A stretch of 64,000 bases of DNA from Nematopogon swammerdamellus (taxonomy: Eukaryota; Arthropoda; Insecta; Lepidoptera; Adelidae): NCBI GenBank assembly GCA_946902875.1, contig OX336340.1, positions 20,289,566 to 20,353,565 on the forward strand, written 5' to 3'. Below are positions 22,047-32,252 of the stretch, piece by piece. Both the position numbers and the translations under genes were made by a program. Below the pieces are notes generated by a model that was given only the letters and a program-made list of their open reading frames with translations, had not been told where the DNA came from and ran no database searches. Every line of letters begins with the position of its first letter. The first letter of the stretch is position 1.

Positions 22047-22373
22047 TACCGTGTGGGGCCGGTACTTTAAAAGAATAGCCCCACTGCATCTCTCCCCGTG
22101 TATGTCGTAAAAGGTGACTAAGGGATATGACTCCCTTCTTATATTACTAGGTGGTAGGGTGTAACCCGCCCGGGTTGGTACCACCGCACTGAATGAAAGG
22201 TCTGTCGAAACGGCTATGTAAATAGTTTGTGTTTTCCGTCCAGTTCAGTGTAGCCGGTACGACCGAAGGGAAGCACTGACGTGGCACCAATTTCACCCGG
22301 TGTTATGGGCTGACATCACGGATGTTGTAGGTGATGTAGCCAACCGTGTCAGTTTCCATAAAATAAGAAAAAA
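22047..22373 (+). mobile_element. Hybrid SINE: C head joined to family A body (best copy)
   Basis: Head taccgtgtggggccggtact, gcatctctccccgtgtatgt, cgtaaaaggtgactaaggga, then directly ctcccttcttatattactagg and the A central domain, body, cagtttccataaaat and an A-rich tail. The head contains GTGGGGC / GCCCCAC, a 7-bp stem around an 18-base loop. Confidence 0.85.
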
Positions 22374-22478
22374 GGAGGATTGCGCTGGCTGGCCGGCGGC
22401 GGCGGCGGCGGCGCCGGCGGTCGTGTGGGCGGATCGAGGAAGAAGACGATAGTGTACTTGAGATTGTTTGTAGAATTG

Positions 22479-22760
22479 TTTTTTTTTTATGGAAACTGAC
22501 ACGGTTGGCTACATCACCTACAACGTCCGTGATGTCAGCCCATAACACCGGGTGTACTAGGTGCCATGTCAGTGCTTCCCCCTTTGATCGTGCCGGCTAC
22601 ACTGAACTGGTCGGAAAACACAAACTATTTACATAGCCGTTTTGAGCGACGTTTCATTCAGTGCGGTGGTACCTACCAACCCGGGCGGGTTAAACCCTAC
22701 CACCAAGTAAGATTAGGAGGGAAGGGACCTACAGTTTTACGAGGAATCCGAACCTCGTTC
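22479..22760 (-). mobile_element. SINE family A, 5'-truncated
   Basis: Has the A tail (T run at 22479), body, central domain and the inverted B-box region (gaggaatccgaacctcg), then stops. It lies inverted to the hybrid SINE at 22047-22373, about 105 bp away. A GGC-rich patch (22384-22435) sits between them. Confidence 0.8.
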
Positions 22761-24067
22761 ATTATCCGAGACAAGTGAATAAATATCTGATAAACAAACA
22801 CTGGAGTTAATATTCATGAAACAATCGTGTCAGCTGCCATAAAAAAAAAGCAATACTGAATCTCTGTGGCTACACTGTCATAGGATATGAACAGCATAGG
22901 GCACCGGTAGGTTGCTGCAATCGATCATCTCTCAACTAATTGAGTAATGGAGCAAGCAGGACGGCCGCGAGCGACCGCTCGGTCCCAAAACTTGATTGAT
23001 CGAATATTCCAAATGCGATTGTGTATTAGCGGCGTCACGAAGACACGCTACCAGTCGGTTCGTGTGTTCTAAACAGTTCTGAGCACTGAGTGAACTGAGT
23101 AGGGAGAAATAATTGATTGATGAAAAATGTGAAGCCGTGTTAAAAAGTTTGGAAAATTCAAAATGTGTGAGTTGTCCTAAATATGGTATAAATTAATTAG
23201 AATAAATTAACGCACAATTAATATAACAAATTAAAAAACAAAGTGAATATTAAAAATTTATTAATTAAACACCTAAAATAAATACTAAAAATCGTCCTCT
23301 AAGGGGAATTTATTATTTACAAAAATATTCAAATATTAATATTTTTTTTCTATTATTACTTCTTTATTAGATAATATTATGAGAAACATGATTAGATATT
23401 AATACTGCTGAAACCCAAATAAAGTAATCAAAATAAAGACTGTATGTAAAATATTTAAATAATTATTGTAGATTTTATATATAATCTAAGTTTAATTAAG
23501 TAATAATTTAATCTAAAGATTTATTATTTTCATTTAGTTTTATTTAATTTGAATTATATTGTCGCAACAATAAAGTAAATAAAAATACTATCTCGAAAGC
23601 ATAGTAAGTAGTACCACGTAGTGCGAAGGTAATTTCGACCTATTGCAAAAAAACGACTGATGATTTCGAAAATGAATTCAGTCAATCCTAAATCGAGCTG
23701 CTTCATAGATAACGTTTTCGTTGTTTTCTCTCAGCAACTTGTACGTCAAGGTACTCAGCGCTCGCAAGGCTCTGGGCGGCCCGCCCAAGCTGTGTAGCAG
23801 GTGAAATAACTCACCTGAGGGCTCTATCCCGCCTCCTCCGTCCCGCCCTCGTCAACGAGCTTGGGCGAAAAAAAAAAAGAAAAAATAAACGACGCCGCGT
23901 AGGGTTTATCCCGACCGTATTATTGCAATTGTTGCTGTTGAGGATTTTTTCTGTACAGATAAAATTAAATGAAAAGCAACGAATGTGAAGTTTTTCCATA
24001 CCTTGATTTTTTCAGGCTGCCCTGTGTAACTTCACAAGCAAAGCACGATAAAAATTACATAAAAAAA
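22761..24067. other. No gene; long AT-rich stretch
   Basis: 23180-23600 is extremely AT-rich. The rest has no recognisable gene or repeat. Confidence 0.5.
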
Positions 24068-24740
24068 TATGTCAAGTGCGAGTTTTACTCGCGCACGGAA
24101 GTTTCCGTATCTATCAGCTATCAATAATATCCGCCTATCTTTTGTCTTTCAACAGTGCAATATATAAAAGCCCGTGGCGCCAACTATTATTCAGTAGCGT
24201 GACTAATCGATTTTTCGGACGTTTGTTGTATGGGAGCCCCCCTTAATTTTTAACATTTTCTTTTTGACGTGATAACGTCTTATAAATTGATGAACACCGG
24301 CTGCACGCACGAAAAAGTGTCACGTTCCATCTGAGCCTGTGTGTGCAAGCGAGAGCGCGTAACAAGCGATAGAGAGGCACAATCCGCCCAAGCGGCAGTG
24401 TTGCCAAATGTACGGTAATTGCCGTATCGTACGGTAATCGAGGCTAGAAATCGACAAATGTACGGCGTTCGGCAGCGATAGGGGAGCCGTACGAAAAAAA
24501 TGCGGTAATTCTTATAGTTGTGTTTCTTTATGACGTTATCACGTAAAACTATCGTCCGTAAACCGACTTTACAGACAACCAATTTTTTTTTATTATTTGT
24601 TGTTATATCCGCCATAGTAACACATATTTCAACGGAATACCTATTACGGTTCAAGAGATACAGCCCTCGGACAGACGGACGGACAGACAGACAGCGGAGG
24701 CTTAGTAATAGGCTTCCGTACGGGCTACGGAAACCTAAAA
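24068..24740 (+). repeat. Repeat family H, split by element K
   Basis: Starts gtcaagtgcgagttttactcgcgcacgg and ends ttacggttcaagagatacag, cggacggacagacagacagc, ggcttccgtacgggctacgg. The copy at 43351-43774 lacks the middle insert and shows the unbroken family: gtatggga(a)cccc, then a T-rich tract, then attatttgtggttatatc. Confidence 0.75.
24265..24582 (+). mobile_element. Element K, copy 1 (inside family H)
   Basis: Begins tgacgtgataacgtcttata, with ccggctgcacgcacgaaaaa and gcgagagcgcgtaacaagcg in the left end. It ends gacgttatcacgtaaaacta, tcgtccgtaaaccgacttta, cagacaaccaa. The motif acgtgataacgtc near the left end is inverted near the right end. The middle (about 24385-24525) is not shared with copy 2 at 54414-54739. 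Function unknown; no coding frame. Confidence 0.65.
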
Positions 24741-25139
24741 ACGGGAATAATGTAGTAATTCGCCATAATATTTGTATATTAATTAGGTTCGTATATAAAA
24801 TTTACGTTCGTCAGTCAGTGGGTTTGCGCACACTCACGCCTCTCCAATTTTCCTCCAGTCCTTCCGGCCTTCAGCGCTACAGAACCACTGCTTTCCGCCG
24901 ACGTATTTGATGTCGTCGTCCCACCATGCGGGTAGTCTTCCCACACTCCGTTTTCCTGTCCACGTTTAGGTATAAATTTACATGCTAATTATTAATTCTG
25001 TATGACTAATATTTTCTACAATAAATAAATCATATTTATATAACAGACTACGAAGAAGTTGTTTGCTTACAAAATGCTTTACAAATGATTGTGTACTTAC
25101 ATCTTTTTGTTTAAACACTTACGTAATCTTGCCTAGTTA
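24741..25139. other. No recognisable feature
   Basis: No gene or known repeat seen. Confidence 0.5.
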
Positions 25140-25555
25140 CATATCTACGTTAAACATCGTTAAATGACGTTAAATCTTTTTTTGACAGTGCGACATATGG
25201 CTCCGAGCCACCCATAAGGTGTCTAACGACGCCCATGGACATTCGGTCCCTCGCTTTGGGCACAGGTTGCCCATTCACTTCCCTCTTGAAGTCTAACAAT
25301 TACCTTTGTCTAATGATTCGAAAGGAGTAACGGGAAGGGACCGGCGCAACACGGAATCGGAAGTTTGTTATCTCATCGGATCACTTGCCCGATGGGCGAT
25401 GGGTACTCTTACTTTGTTTGCACGTTCCTTCTCTCTTCCCCACTCTGCTCTCAGTTCTGCTGCGGCCCTTCATGTCTACCCAGCGCATATATGTTTAAGC
25501 CGAATTAACATTTATGAAAAACTGTCGCAAAAATATCGCGGCATTATCGTATAAC
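25140..25555 (+). repeat. Dispersed repeat F, split by family E
   Basis: Reads catatctacgttaaacatcg, gttaaatgacgttaaat, then (after the E insert at 25182-25290) gtctaatgattcgaaagga, gatgggcgatgggtactctt, ggcccttcatgtctaccc, ttatgaaaaactgtcgcaaa. The unsplit copy is at 39448-39720 (minus). Its class is unknown; short frames in both copies share blocks but look non-coding. Confidence 0.65.
25182..25290 (-). mobile_element. LINE 3' end, family E (nested in repeat F)
   Basis: Reads ttttgacagtgcgacatatgg, gagccacccataaggtgtct, ccattcacttccctcttgaag. The A-rich end faces left. The F copy at 39448-39720 shows the empty site. Confidence 0.7.
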
Positions 25556-25789
25556 ATTCATAATCGATTCTGCAGATCATTCCTGTACAGAACCGGTAAA
25601 CTCTGGAACGCTCTCCCTGCCCATATATTTCCCCCCAAGTACAGTCTCGCGTCCTTCAAGAGGGGCGTGAATGGGCACCTGTCGGGCCGGCACGGCAACC
25701 CCTGCATAAGACCGAATGTCCATGGGCGTCGTTAGACGCCTTATGGGTGGCTCGACGTCATATGTCGCGCTGTCAATAAAAAAAAAATA
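25556..25789 (+). mobile_element. LINE 3' end, family E, with ORF2 C-terminus
   Basis: An open frame through 25735 ends with FLYRTGKLWNALPAHIFPP and SLASFKRGVNGHL, the standard close of a CR1/L2-like ORF2. Then follow ccatgggcgtcgttagacgc, cttatgggtggctcgacgtc and an A tail after gctgtcaat. This copy identifies family E as LINE-derived; all other E copies here are shorter. Confidence 0.75.
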
Positions 25790-26572
25790 CTTTCAGAATG
25801 TCGATACTAGTTCGCGAGTAACGTGATTAGAATTTGTTTCCATCGAAAGTAACGTTGCAAAGAGCGATTCGTCGAAATGTTGGCGTGACAGTAAGCACAA
25901 GTGTTCGTTTGAAGCGATCGGAAGTGAGGTAGAAGCGACAGCGGTTGGGCTGCGCATCTGCGCGTTGTCACCTCAGTACTCGTGCGCCCTACCCTACATT
26001 CACAAATTCACACGCGACACGTATCCATCTCAACATTCTCACATACCTACCGTATGCCACTACGCGCGCGCCTAGCTAGTGTCAACTTGTGCACATAATT
26101 ATTGCGGGGGCCATACGTGGACGCGCTTCGTTTTTTGTTTTGTGACTTTGGTTTTGATTTTACTTCGATGCAGTCATTCTGAAACATCTTCGTCGCCACA
26201 TTTTCGACAGATGATTTTCACAAATGTAATTTGGCCATTAGGAAAGAGCGAAGTTTTATTGATGTCGCAAATCGAAATCCCTCCCTACTGTTAAATATTC
26301 AAATGTAGTGCCTCCGTCTCGGTGAGTCAATAATAATTTGAGCTTTAGAGAATTCGGTATCTAAGTTAACCAGAAATTTAAGGTCGATCTAAGAGAATGA
26401 TAATACGAAAATATTATCTCGCCTCCGCGGCCGTAAGCGCCATCTAGTATATTTAACTAGAAGTAAGTACTATTATTTCATACGTAATTTCCGTTTCTGG
26501 AATTTCGTATACAACAAACAGTAACACAACTAAACAAGCAAACTATACTATAGTTACTAAAGCTCATACGTA
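25790..26572. other. No recognisable gene
   Basis: Unique-looking DNA with short frames only. An inverted AGATGGCGC motif is at 26437-26445. Confidence 0.5.
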
Positions 26573-27156
26573 GTTTGGCAATTAGGTCCCGGGAATTTGG
26601 GTATAACTCGGGACCTGCAACACTGCGTCGATGGCTGTAAAGAAGGGACCTTCCTTTCATTCCATTCGAAATTTGAAATTAATGGCGCGCTTCGTTTGTT
26701 TTTTTTTGTGTGTTTTTTTAAAGTAACTTTTTTAGTGGCGTCGTGAAAATGAGTGAACTCACCGAGAACATCTGGATCTTGCACCATGACAACGCGCCGG
26801 CTCATTCCTCGTTCACTGTGCAAGAGTTTTTGACGAAAAAAGGCATTTCAACGTTGCCGCACCCACCCTATAGCCCCGATATCGCCCCCTGTGACTTTTT
26901 CTTTATCCACCAAGATGAAGTTGCACCTCAAGGGAACTCATCATGGCAACGTACAGGAGGTCAAGGAAGCTGTAACCGCTGTGCTGAATGAATTGACTTC
27001 GGAAGATTACCAAGGGTGCTTTCAATCGTGGGAGCGACATTGGAATCGTTGTGTAGAGTTAGAGGGAGACTATTGTGAAGGTCGACAATAAAATTATGTT
27101 CGTAACTTAATTTGTTTGTGTTTTATTGAAAAATTCCCGGAACTGAATTGCCACAC
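26573..27156 (+). mobile_element. mariner element, internally deleted
   Basis: Terminal inverted repeats of 26 bp, gtttggcaattaggtcccgg... at 26573-26598 and its partner at 27131-27156, agree at 22 of 26 positions. A TA dinucleotide precedes the left end; the right flank reads ct, so one copy of the duplication is lost or mutated. The 584-bp length, against about 1.3 kb for complete mariners, and the missing N-terminal transposase show a large internal deletion. Confidence 0.8.
26749..27091 (+). pseudogene. mariner transposase remnant (C-terminal catalytic part)
   Basis: Reads MSELTENIW, then HHDNAPAHSSFTVQEFL and the mariner signature YSPDIAPCDFF. The second Asp (in HHDN) and the last Asp (in APCD) are separated by 34 residues, the D34D spacing of mariner transposases. 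The DNA-binding N-terminus and first catalytic Asp are absent. A frameshift near 26900 moves the C-terminus (KMKLHLKGTHHGNVQE ... YQGCFQSWERHWNRCVE) to another frame, ending at taa 27089-27091. The short MSELTE start followed at once by the second catalytic block suggests the original start codon was joined to the middle of the gene by the deletion. Not functional. Confidence 0.85.
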
Positions 27157-27939
27157 CTCGCACGAAATAAACGGTTATGTGACTGCGAGTCTGCTACTCG
27201 ACCTGAAGAAACCCTCGTCCGAAACGTCGGCCAAAATTACCGCGAATACCAACCATGGTAAGTCAAATTTACGCAATATTCATATCCAAGGCAGACTATA
27301 AATGTGTTTATTCACCAGTTATTTTAATCACAGTCTGGCTAACTAATATAATCTATCGATATCTCAAAAACAACGACCATCGCCCTCCCTCGCTCATTTG
27401 TTTTGGCTGACTTAGGATAAGAGTACTTTCAGCTAAATTGTGAAGGACTCTACCTCCAGGTGCGGGAGCAGCTGTGGACGGACTACAGGACTATGTACAC
27501 GTACGTATCCGTACTCAGAGGGGCGGACTATGTACTTAGGTGTCTACCCGCACTCTTGAGTACTCGGACTCAGGTACTCGTAATCGTGAAACCCGGGCGA
27601 GTTTGCGGAAGGGGAAATGATAAAGTGTAATATAGGCTTAATAATAATATCTTCTCATAGGAAAAATAAATCTGTTGCGTTAGTGAATTAAAGTGGAATT
27701 ATTATATTCTCGTATCCTGTGATACGTTTTTATCGTGATGCGATAATAATTATTATGCGATATTATAAAAACATTTAAGTAGATATAACACCATATTTAT
27801 TTCATATCAATAACATTACAATTTGTAAAGCATAACATTTTAAATTATATTATTAAAAACACAAAGAAACAAAAAACAGCAGAGTATAATCAACTTAATT
27901 ACTAAATTTAAATTAAATGTTCATTTTGTCAATTGAATG
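27157..27939. other. No recognisable gene
   Basis: Includes a stretch with repeated actcggactcaggtactcg-like bases near 27500-27590, then AT-rich DNA. No repeat family assigned. Confidence 0.45.
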
Positions 27940-28152
27940 CACTTTTTATGTTTCGATTTTAACATGACATATGACATTTCTTTGTAGTGAATTTATATTA
28001 ATTGTTGTTGACTTGATATAATATAACAAGTAAGTAAGGTGAACAATCAAAATTTCCGATGGCTCTATACACCAGATGTAAGTATTTAAGCGATTAGATT
28101 TTTGACCTTTATGCTTGTAATAAAAATGCTTTTGTGAGCGGTTGTAACAGAA
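27940..28152 (+). mobile_element. LINE 3' UTR stub (family M)
   Basis: Contains gacttgatataatataac, gatggctctatacaccagat and aatgcttttgtgagcggt. The same blocks lie at 52770-52905, downstream of the ORF2 remnants at 49784-52614, which identifies this stub as a 5'-truncated copy of that LINE. Confidence 0.65.
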
Positions 28153-28421
28153 ATACCTCTAATTAAGATAGATCGAAAAAGTGTTATGTCTTAAAGTTTA
28201 TATGTTTTGTGTTTATATTTCTTTATATATATTTAAAAAGCACATATTATAAAAAGTACAACTTTTTTATTGGCTAAATAGTTTTATTTATTTTTATTTT
28301 GAAGTTGTACAAATGTTCGTAAATATGTAGCTGTTAAGTTTCTCAATAAAATAAAATCAAAATAAAATGCTAGGAGCAACATAAGTATAAGATGGTGGAA
28401 TAACCCGTTTATTTGTGGTGG
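28153..28421. other. AT-rich DNA
   Basis: No gene; an (aataaaatc)-like stretch near 28345-28370 could be a LINE tail. Confidence 0.4.
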
Positions 28422-28634
28422 ACTTATTGCCTTAGGAAATTTCTTCCAGTCAACCAGGTGTCCTTGCAGTTTTACATGGAACTATGGAGCGGCTGTTGGG
28501 AGTATGTACGTAATTTTTTTTTTTCTAATCAGATAATCAATCTTTGGTACTTCACACGCCGACCGGATTCGAACATCGGACCTCTCGTAAGAGAAGGCCG
28601 AGGAGAAGGCGACGCCCAGACCGCTCGATCCCTC
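28422..28634 (-). mobile_element. tRNA-headed SINE with LINE-like tail (family N)
   Basis: On the minus strand: agcggctgagggatcgagcg head with B-box gttcgaatccgg, linker, ttccatgtaaaactgcaagg, and tail gttgactggaagaaatttcc. Same layout as 6846-7066; the head here has an extra short duplication (gccgaggagaaggcg). Confidence 0.6.
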
Positions 28635-28989
28635 AGCCGCTCCGTACTGAAAAGAACTTCTGGCAAGGCGTTCAGTAAACATTCAGTTTTCAACACTAAG
28701 ACGCACCATTAACTTTCCATTACAACTCCCCCAAGTACAACGTTGACTAAGCCCGCGACAGACCAGACATTCCAACAAACGCTCACATTCTCGTTGGCCG
28801 AGATGAATGATGCTGCGAAATAATTTCACCGGTCCATTTACCGCGGCCGACTCATTAGGGAGTGCAAACTTCGCGCCGAGTCGAGAGCTGCGGGAGAACT
28901 TGTTATAGCAGCCGGGGTATAGTTCGAGTAGTGTGCATAGACAAACAACGCTACTCTTATTACATTAGAGAAGTGTTGTAATTTCTGAA
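28635..28989. other. No recognisable feature
   Basis: No gene or repeat assigned. Confidence 0.5.
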
Positions 28990-29283
28990 ATGAATTCCGC
29001 GGCTCTAGGTGCACAAAACCAGAAAATTAAAAAATACGTTGGCTTGCGCGGCCACTTCGAATTCCTGGCCTTTGATGTGGAAACACTTGGCGTGTGGTCA
29101 CCCGACGCGAGGACTTTCGGAAACGTCCTAGGAAAGCTCCTTATTGATAAGTCTGGTGACCCGACGTGCCAAGTCTTACTTCTTTCAGCAAATAGGTCTA
29201 GCCATTCAAAGGAGCAACGCAGCCAGCGTATTGGGTACTGTGGCGGAGTCAGAGGAGTTGGACGAAATTTTTTACTTACAGTA
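28990..29283 (+). pseudogene. C-terminal end of an RT-family gene
   Basis: The frame reads KIKKYVGLRGHFEFLAFDVETLG and LLIDKSGDPTCQ. After one frame change near 29180 it continues YFFQQIGLAIQRSNAASVLG and ELDEIFYLQ to a stop at 29281-29283. The blocks VETLGxW, SGDP, AIQRxNAASxLGT and ELDEIFYL form the conserved C-terminus of a reverse-transcriptase gene family found in many animal genomes (from memory). Normally this end follows the RT domain; here it lies upstream of an RT of the same family (29405-30680), so it is the end of a different copy or a rearranged piece. Confidence 0.6.
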
Positions 29284-29404
29284 AGTCTTACATGTTAGTA
29301 TTTAGTTTTTATTTATTTATTAGGTTAATTTTATTTAATTAGTGTTACTAGATTATAGCCATAATTTACAATACAATATATTCGTGTTTATATTATATAT
29401 TACG

Positions 29405-30680
29405 AACCCTCAGTTCATGAATGCTAGCTCAAACTACGTCGCAGGAACAACTAGTCTCAGTAAGAGGGTTGAAAGTAAGGTTGCAGATGGCGACATAAGA
29501 GGCGCTGTTCGTGTGCTTTCATCTAATGATGATTTTGCACCATGTGACGCGGAAACCCTTCGTGTTCTGCAGTCAAAACATCCGAAGCCTTCCAGGCCAC
29601 TCCAGCTTCCGGAGCTTCCTAAATCTGATGATGAACATCTCAAAGTAGAAGCACATGATGTCTTATACTGTATTAAGAACTTTCCTAATGGCTCAGCGGG
29701 AGGTTTAGATGGTATTAGACCACAACACCTGAAGGATCTTGTGTCATTTTCAGCAGGCGCTGCAGGAGGGAGATTACTCCACTCGATCACATCATTGATT
29801 AATATGATGCTTTCCGGCGGAATTAACTCACAATGTACGAAGTACATGTATGGTGCTTCGCTTTGTGCTTTAAAAAAAAAGGATGGTGGTTTGCGCCCAA
29901 TCGCAGTCGGTAATGTCTTTAGACGATTGGCTTATAAATTATCATGTCACTCTATCAGTTCTGAAACCGGCTCAAATTTTCGTCCAATTCAGTTAGGTTT
30001 TGCAACAAAAGGTGGTTGTGAAGCAGCCGTTCATGCCACCAGAAAATTCATTTCAAGCCATCATGCAGATACAACTGTATTACTAAAAATAGATTACAAA
30101 AATGCATTTAACTCAATAGAGCGAGATTGTCTACTACAGGCTATCAAGAATAAAGCACCACTTATATATGCATACATGTGGCAATGTTATGCCACACCAT
30201 CTGCGTTATTTTACGGTGATAACGTTATTTCGTCAGAGGTTGGTTGTCAACAAGGCGACCCTTTGGGTCCCGCTGGATTTAGTATGGTCATTCATCCTCT
30301 CACATGAGTTGAACGTCTGGTACCTCGACGACGGTACATTAGGATGTGACCCGGAATCAGTACTCTCCGACTTTGAAAAACTTTTACGGGAATCAAAGAA
30401 TCTTGGCCTTGAAATCAATCCCTCTAAATGTGAATTATTTTTTCATCACTCCACTAATCACACAATAGTAAATTCATTTCGTAATCTGGCACCTGACATT
30501 AAAATTATCAACAGAAACGATTTCACCATTCTTGGTGCACCTATTTTTAAAGAAGCCACTGAATCAGAGTTGGAAAAAAATTTACAGTTCTTAAAACTAT
30601 GACTGAAAGATTGCAAACAATTCATCCGCATATTGCATATTTTTTGTTAAGGAACTGCCTTTCAGTCCCTAGGATCACGC
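29405..30680 (+). pseudogene. Reverse transcriptase pseudogene (GCQQGDPLGP / YLDDG family)
   Basis: About 300 codons are open to 30307, then the frame shifts. Visible in order: KVADGDIRGAVRVLSS and CDAETLRVLQSKHP (N-terminal blocks of the family), SAGGLDGIRPQHLKDL, GGLRPIAVGNVFRRL (RT motif 1-2), QLGFATKGGCEAAVHATR, VLLKIDYKNAFNSIERD (motif A, with the catalytic Asp) and SSEVGCQQGDPLGPAGFS (motif B). Past the frameshift near 30300 comes LNVWYLDDGTLG (motif C, both Asp present, 30321-30335). A second frame change near 30600 leads to HIAYFLLRNCLSVPR. It then breaks into a family E fragment and a SINE. The RT core motifs are kept but the frame is broken. I cannot place it in a named LINE clade. 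Confidence 0.75.
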
Positions 30681-30685
30681 GCGCA

Positions 30686-30732
30686 AATAGGCACCATCAG
30701 GCCAGCACAGCATTTACAACGCCCGCAAACCG
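30686..30732 (+). mobile_element. Family E fragment
   Basis: Reads aggcaccatcaggccagcac and catttacaacgcccgcaaacc, matching the middle of family E. It lies between the RT pseudogene and a SINE B insertion. Confidence 0.55.
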
Positions 30733-30733
30733 A

Positions 30734-31142
30734 TTTTTTTTTTATGTAATCCGGTATGGGTGGCTGAGTCGGAAGGGCCAAAGCGCATGCTCCGACCAGC
30801 CAATATCACCTCCGAGAAGGTAGGTGCCATACCGGAGAATTCCCTGGATTGCTGGCTATACTGAACTAGAGGAGAACACAGCCGAGGCTGCTATGCGGCC
30901 ATTTTACATCCAGTACGGTGGTACAAACCCAGTCGGCTACAATTTGAGCCTACCACCTAGTAAGGGGGCAAGGGAAGGGACCTACAGTTTCACACCGGTT
31001 CCGAACGGTGAAGCAGCAGGTGTAGGTATGCATGTAAATTTTTTTCTTCAGAAAAAACTCATTGGTACAGGCCGACCGGATTCGAACCTCGGACCTCTCG
31101 CATGAGACGCCGATGTCCAAACCACTCGGTCACCCGCCGCTT
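30734..31142 (-). mobile_element. SINE family B, full length
   Basis: Complete minus-strand copy with the A tail (T run at 30734), B body, central domain, linker and tRNA-like head (inverted B-box ggattcgaacc, inverted A-box ccactcggtca). Confidence 0.85.
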
Positions 31143-32063
31143 AAAACGTGATCGAACTATAGCAAGTACCGACATTACGCGGCTCGGGGCTCCTAATCCC
31201 GCGACGGAACGCGCCGCCGCCGTTATGTTGGTACTTGGCACGTCATTTCCCGCTCAATGCACCAACATGGCGGCCCACCAAGATGGCGCCGAAATTCTTA
31301 CCTCAACTAATTAGCAACTTTGGAGGAGCTCGCACAGGAATGCCGAGGGATGTTGAGCGAAGTTGCGCCAAGTTTCGGGTAATAAATCTGACATTAATGG
31401 AAACCGTTTAATTATTTACGCTCTAAAATGGGTTAAGTGAGGGGCGATTAAGTTATGGTTTTGAGTAGTTGGAGTTATCTCCCAGTTAAATGCTAAGTTT
31501 GTGTTTGCGTTGCAGAGGATGTGGGAAATTGAAAAGGAAATAATTTCTATAATAGCACGAATTCGTTGCTTATTGTTTCGAAACTCTACCAATGCATACA
31601 TACGGTATACCTTAAATACTTATCTACGGGGGTTTGCCTCCATTAGTAAATCGAATATTTCAGAAATTCAAATATTATCCAATTCATAATTTTAGTGGCA
31701 AAATTAAACAGAAACACTTACAATAACTAGAAAATTAAAACTAAAATTAACCTAAAACAAAACTACCTAAATAAATTTCTTTAAACGATTTTGCCTTCGG
31801 GATAGGTTTATGTTTATTTATTTCGTCATAAAACACACTGTTGATAACTTATATTAGTTTCACAGGGGTTAGTATGCTATGTCAGTTTTCAGTAAGTATT
31901 CATATTCGTACAAATACATAATGTAGAATGTTGTCAATTTACATGATTGTAATAACAATTTTAACATTAATTCTGGCATCTTAATATTAATTAAGATATT
32001 CATTCACATCACTGATACATTTATCCAACAGCATTTGCCTCACTTGGGACTGGAACTTTCTGT
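31143..32063. other. No gene; GC-rich patch with AGATGGCGCC
   Basis: 31175-31300 has CpG-rich sequence with two related motifs, acatggcggcc and agatggcgcc. It could be a promoter or insulator fragment or part of a repeat. 31500-32060 is AT-rich. Confidence 0.4.
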
Positions 32064-32252
32064 CACTACTTTCAACTCTGGAACGCTCTCCCTGCTCATA
32101 TATTTCCCCCCAAGTGCAGTCTCGGGTCCTTCAAGAGGGGCGTCAGGCCTGTCAGGCCGGCATGGCATTCGTAACCCCCGCATACGACCGAATGTCCATG
32201 GGCGCCGTTAGACACCTCATGGGTGCCTCGGCGCCATATGTCGAGCTTACAT
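32064..32252 (+). mobile_element. LINE 3' end, family E
   Basis: From ctttcaactctggaacgctctccc (encoding the WNALP block) through gggtccttcaagaggggcg, ccatgggcgccgttagacac and catatgtcgagc. The A tail is lost. Confidence 0.75.
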
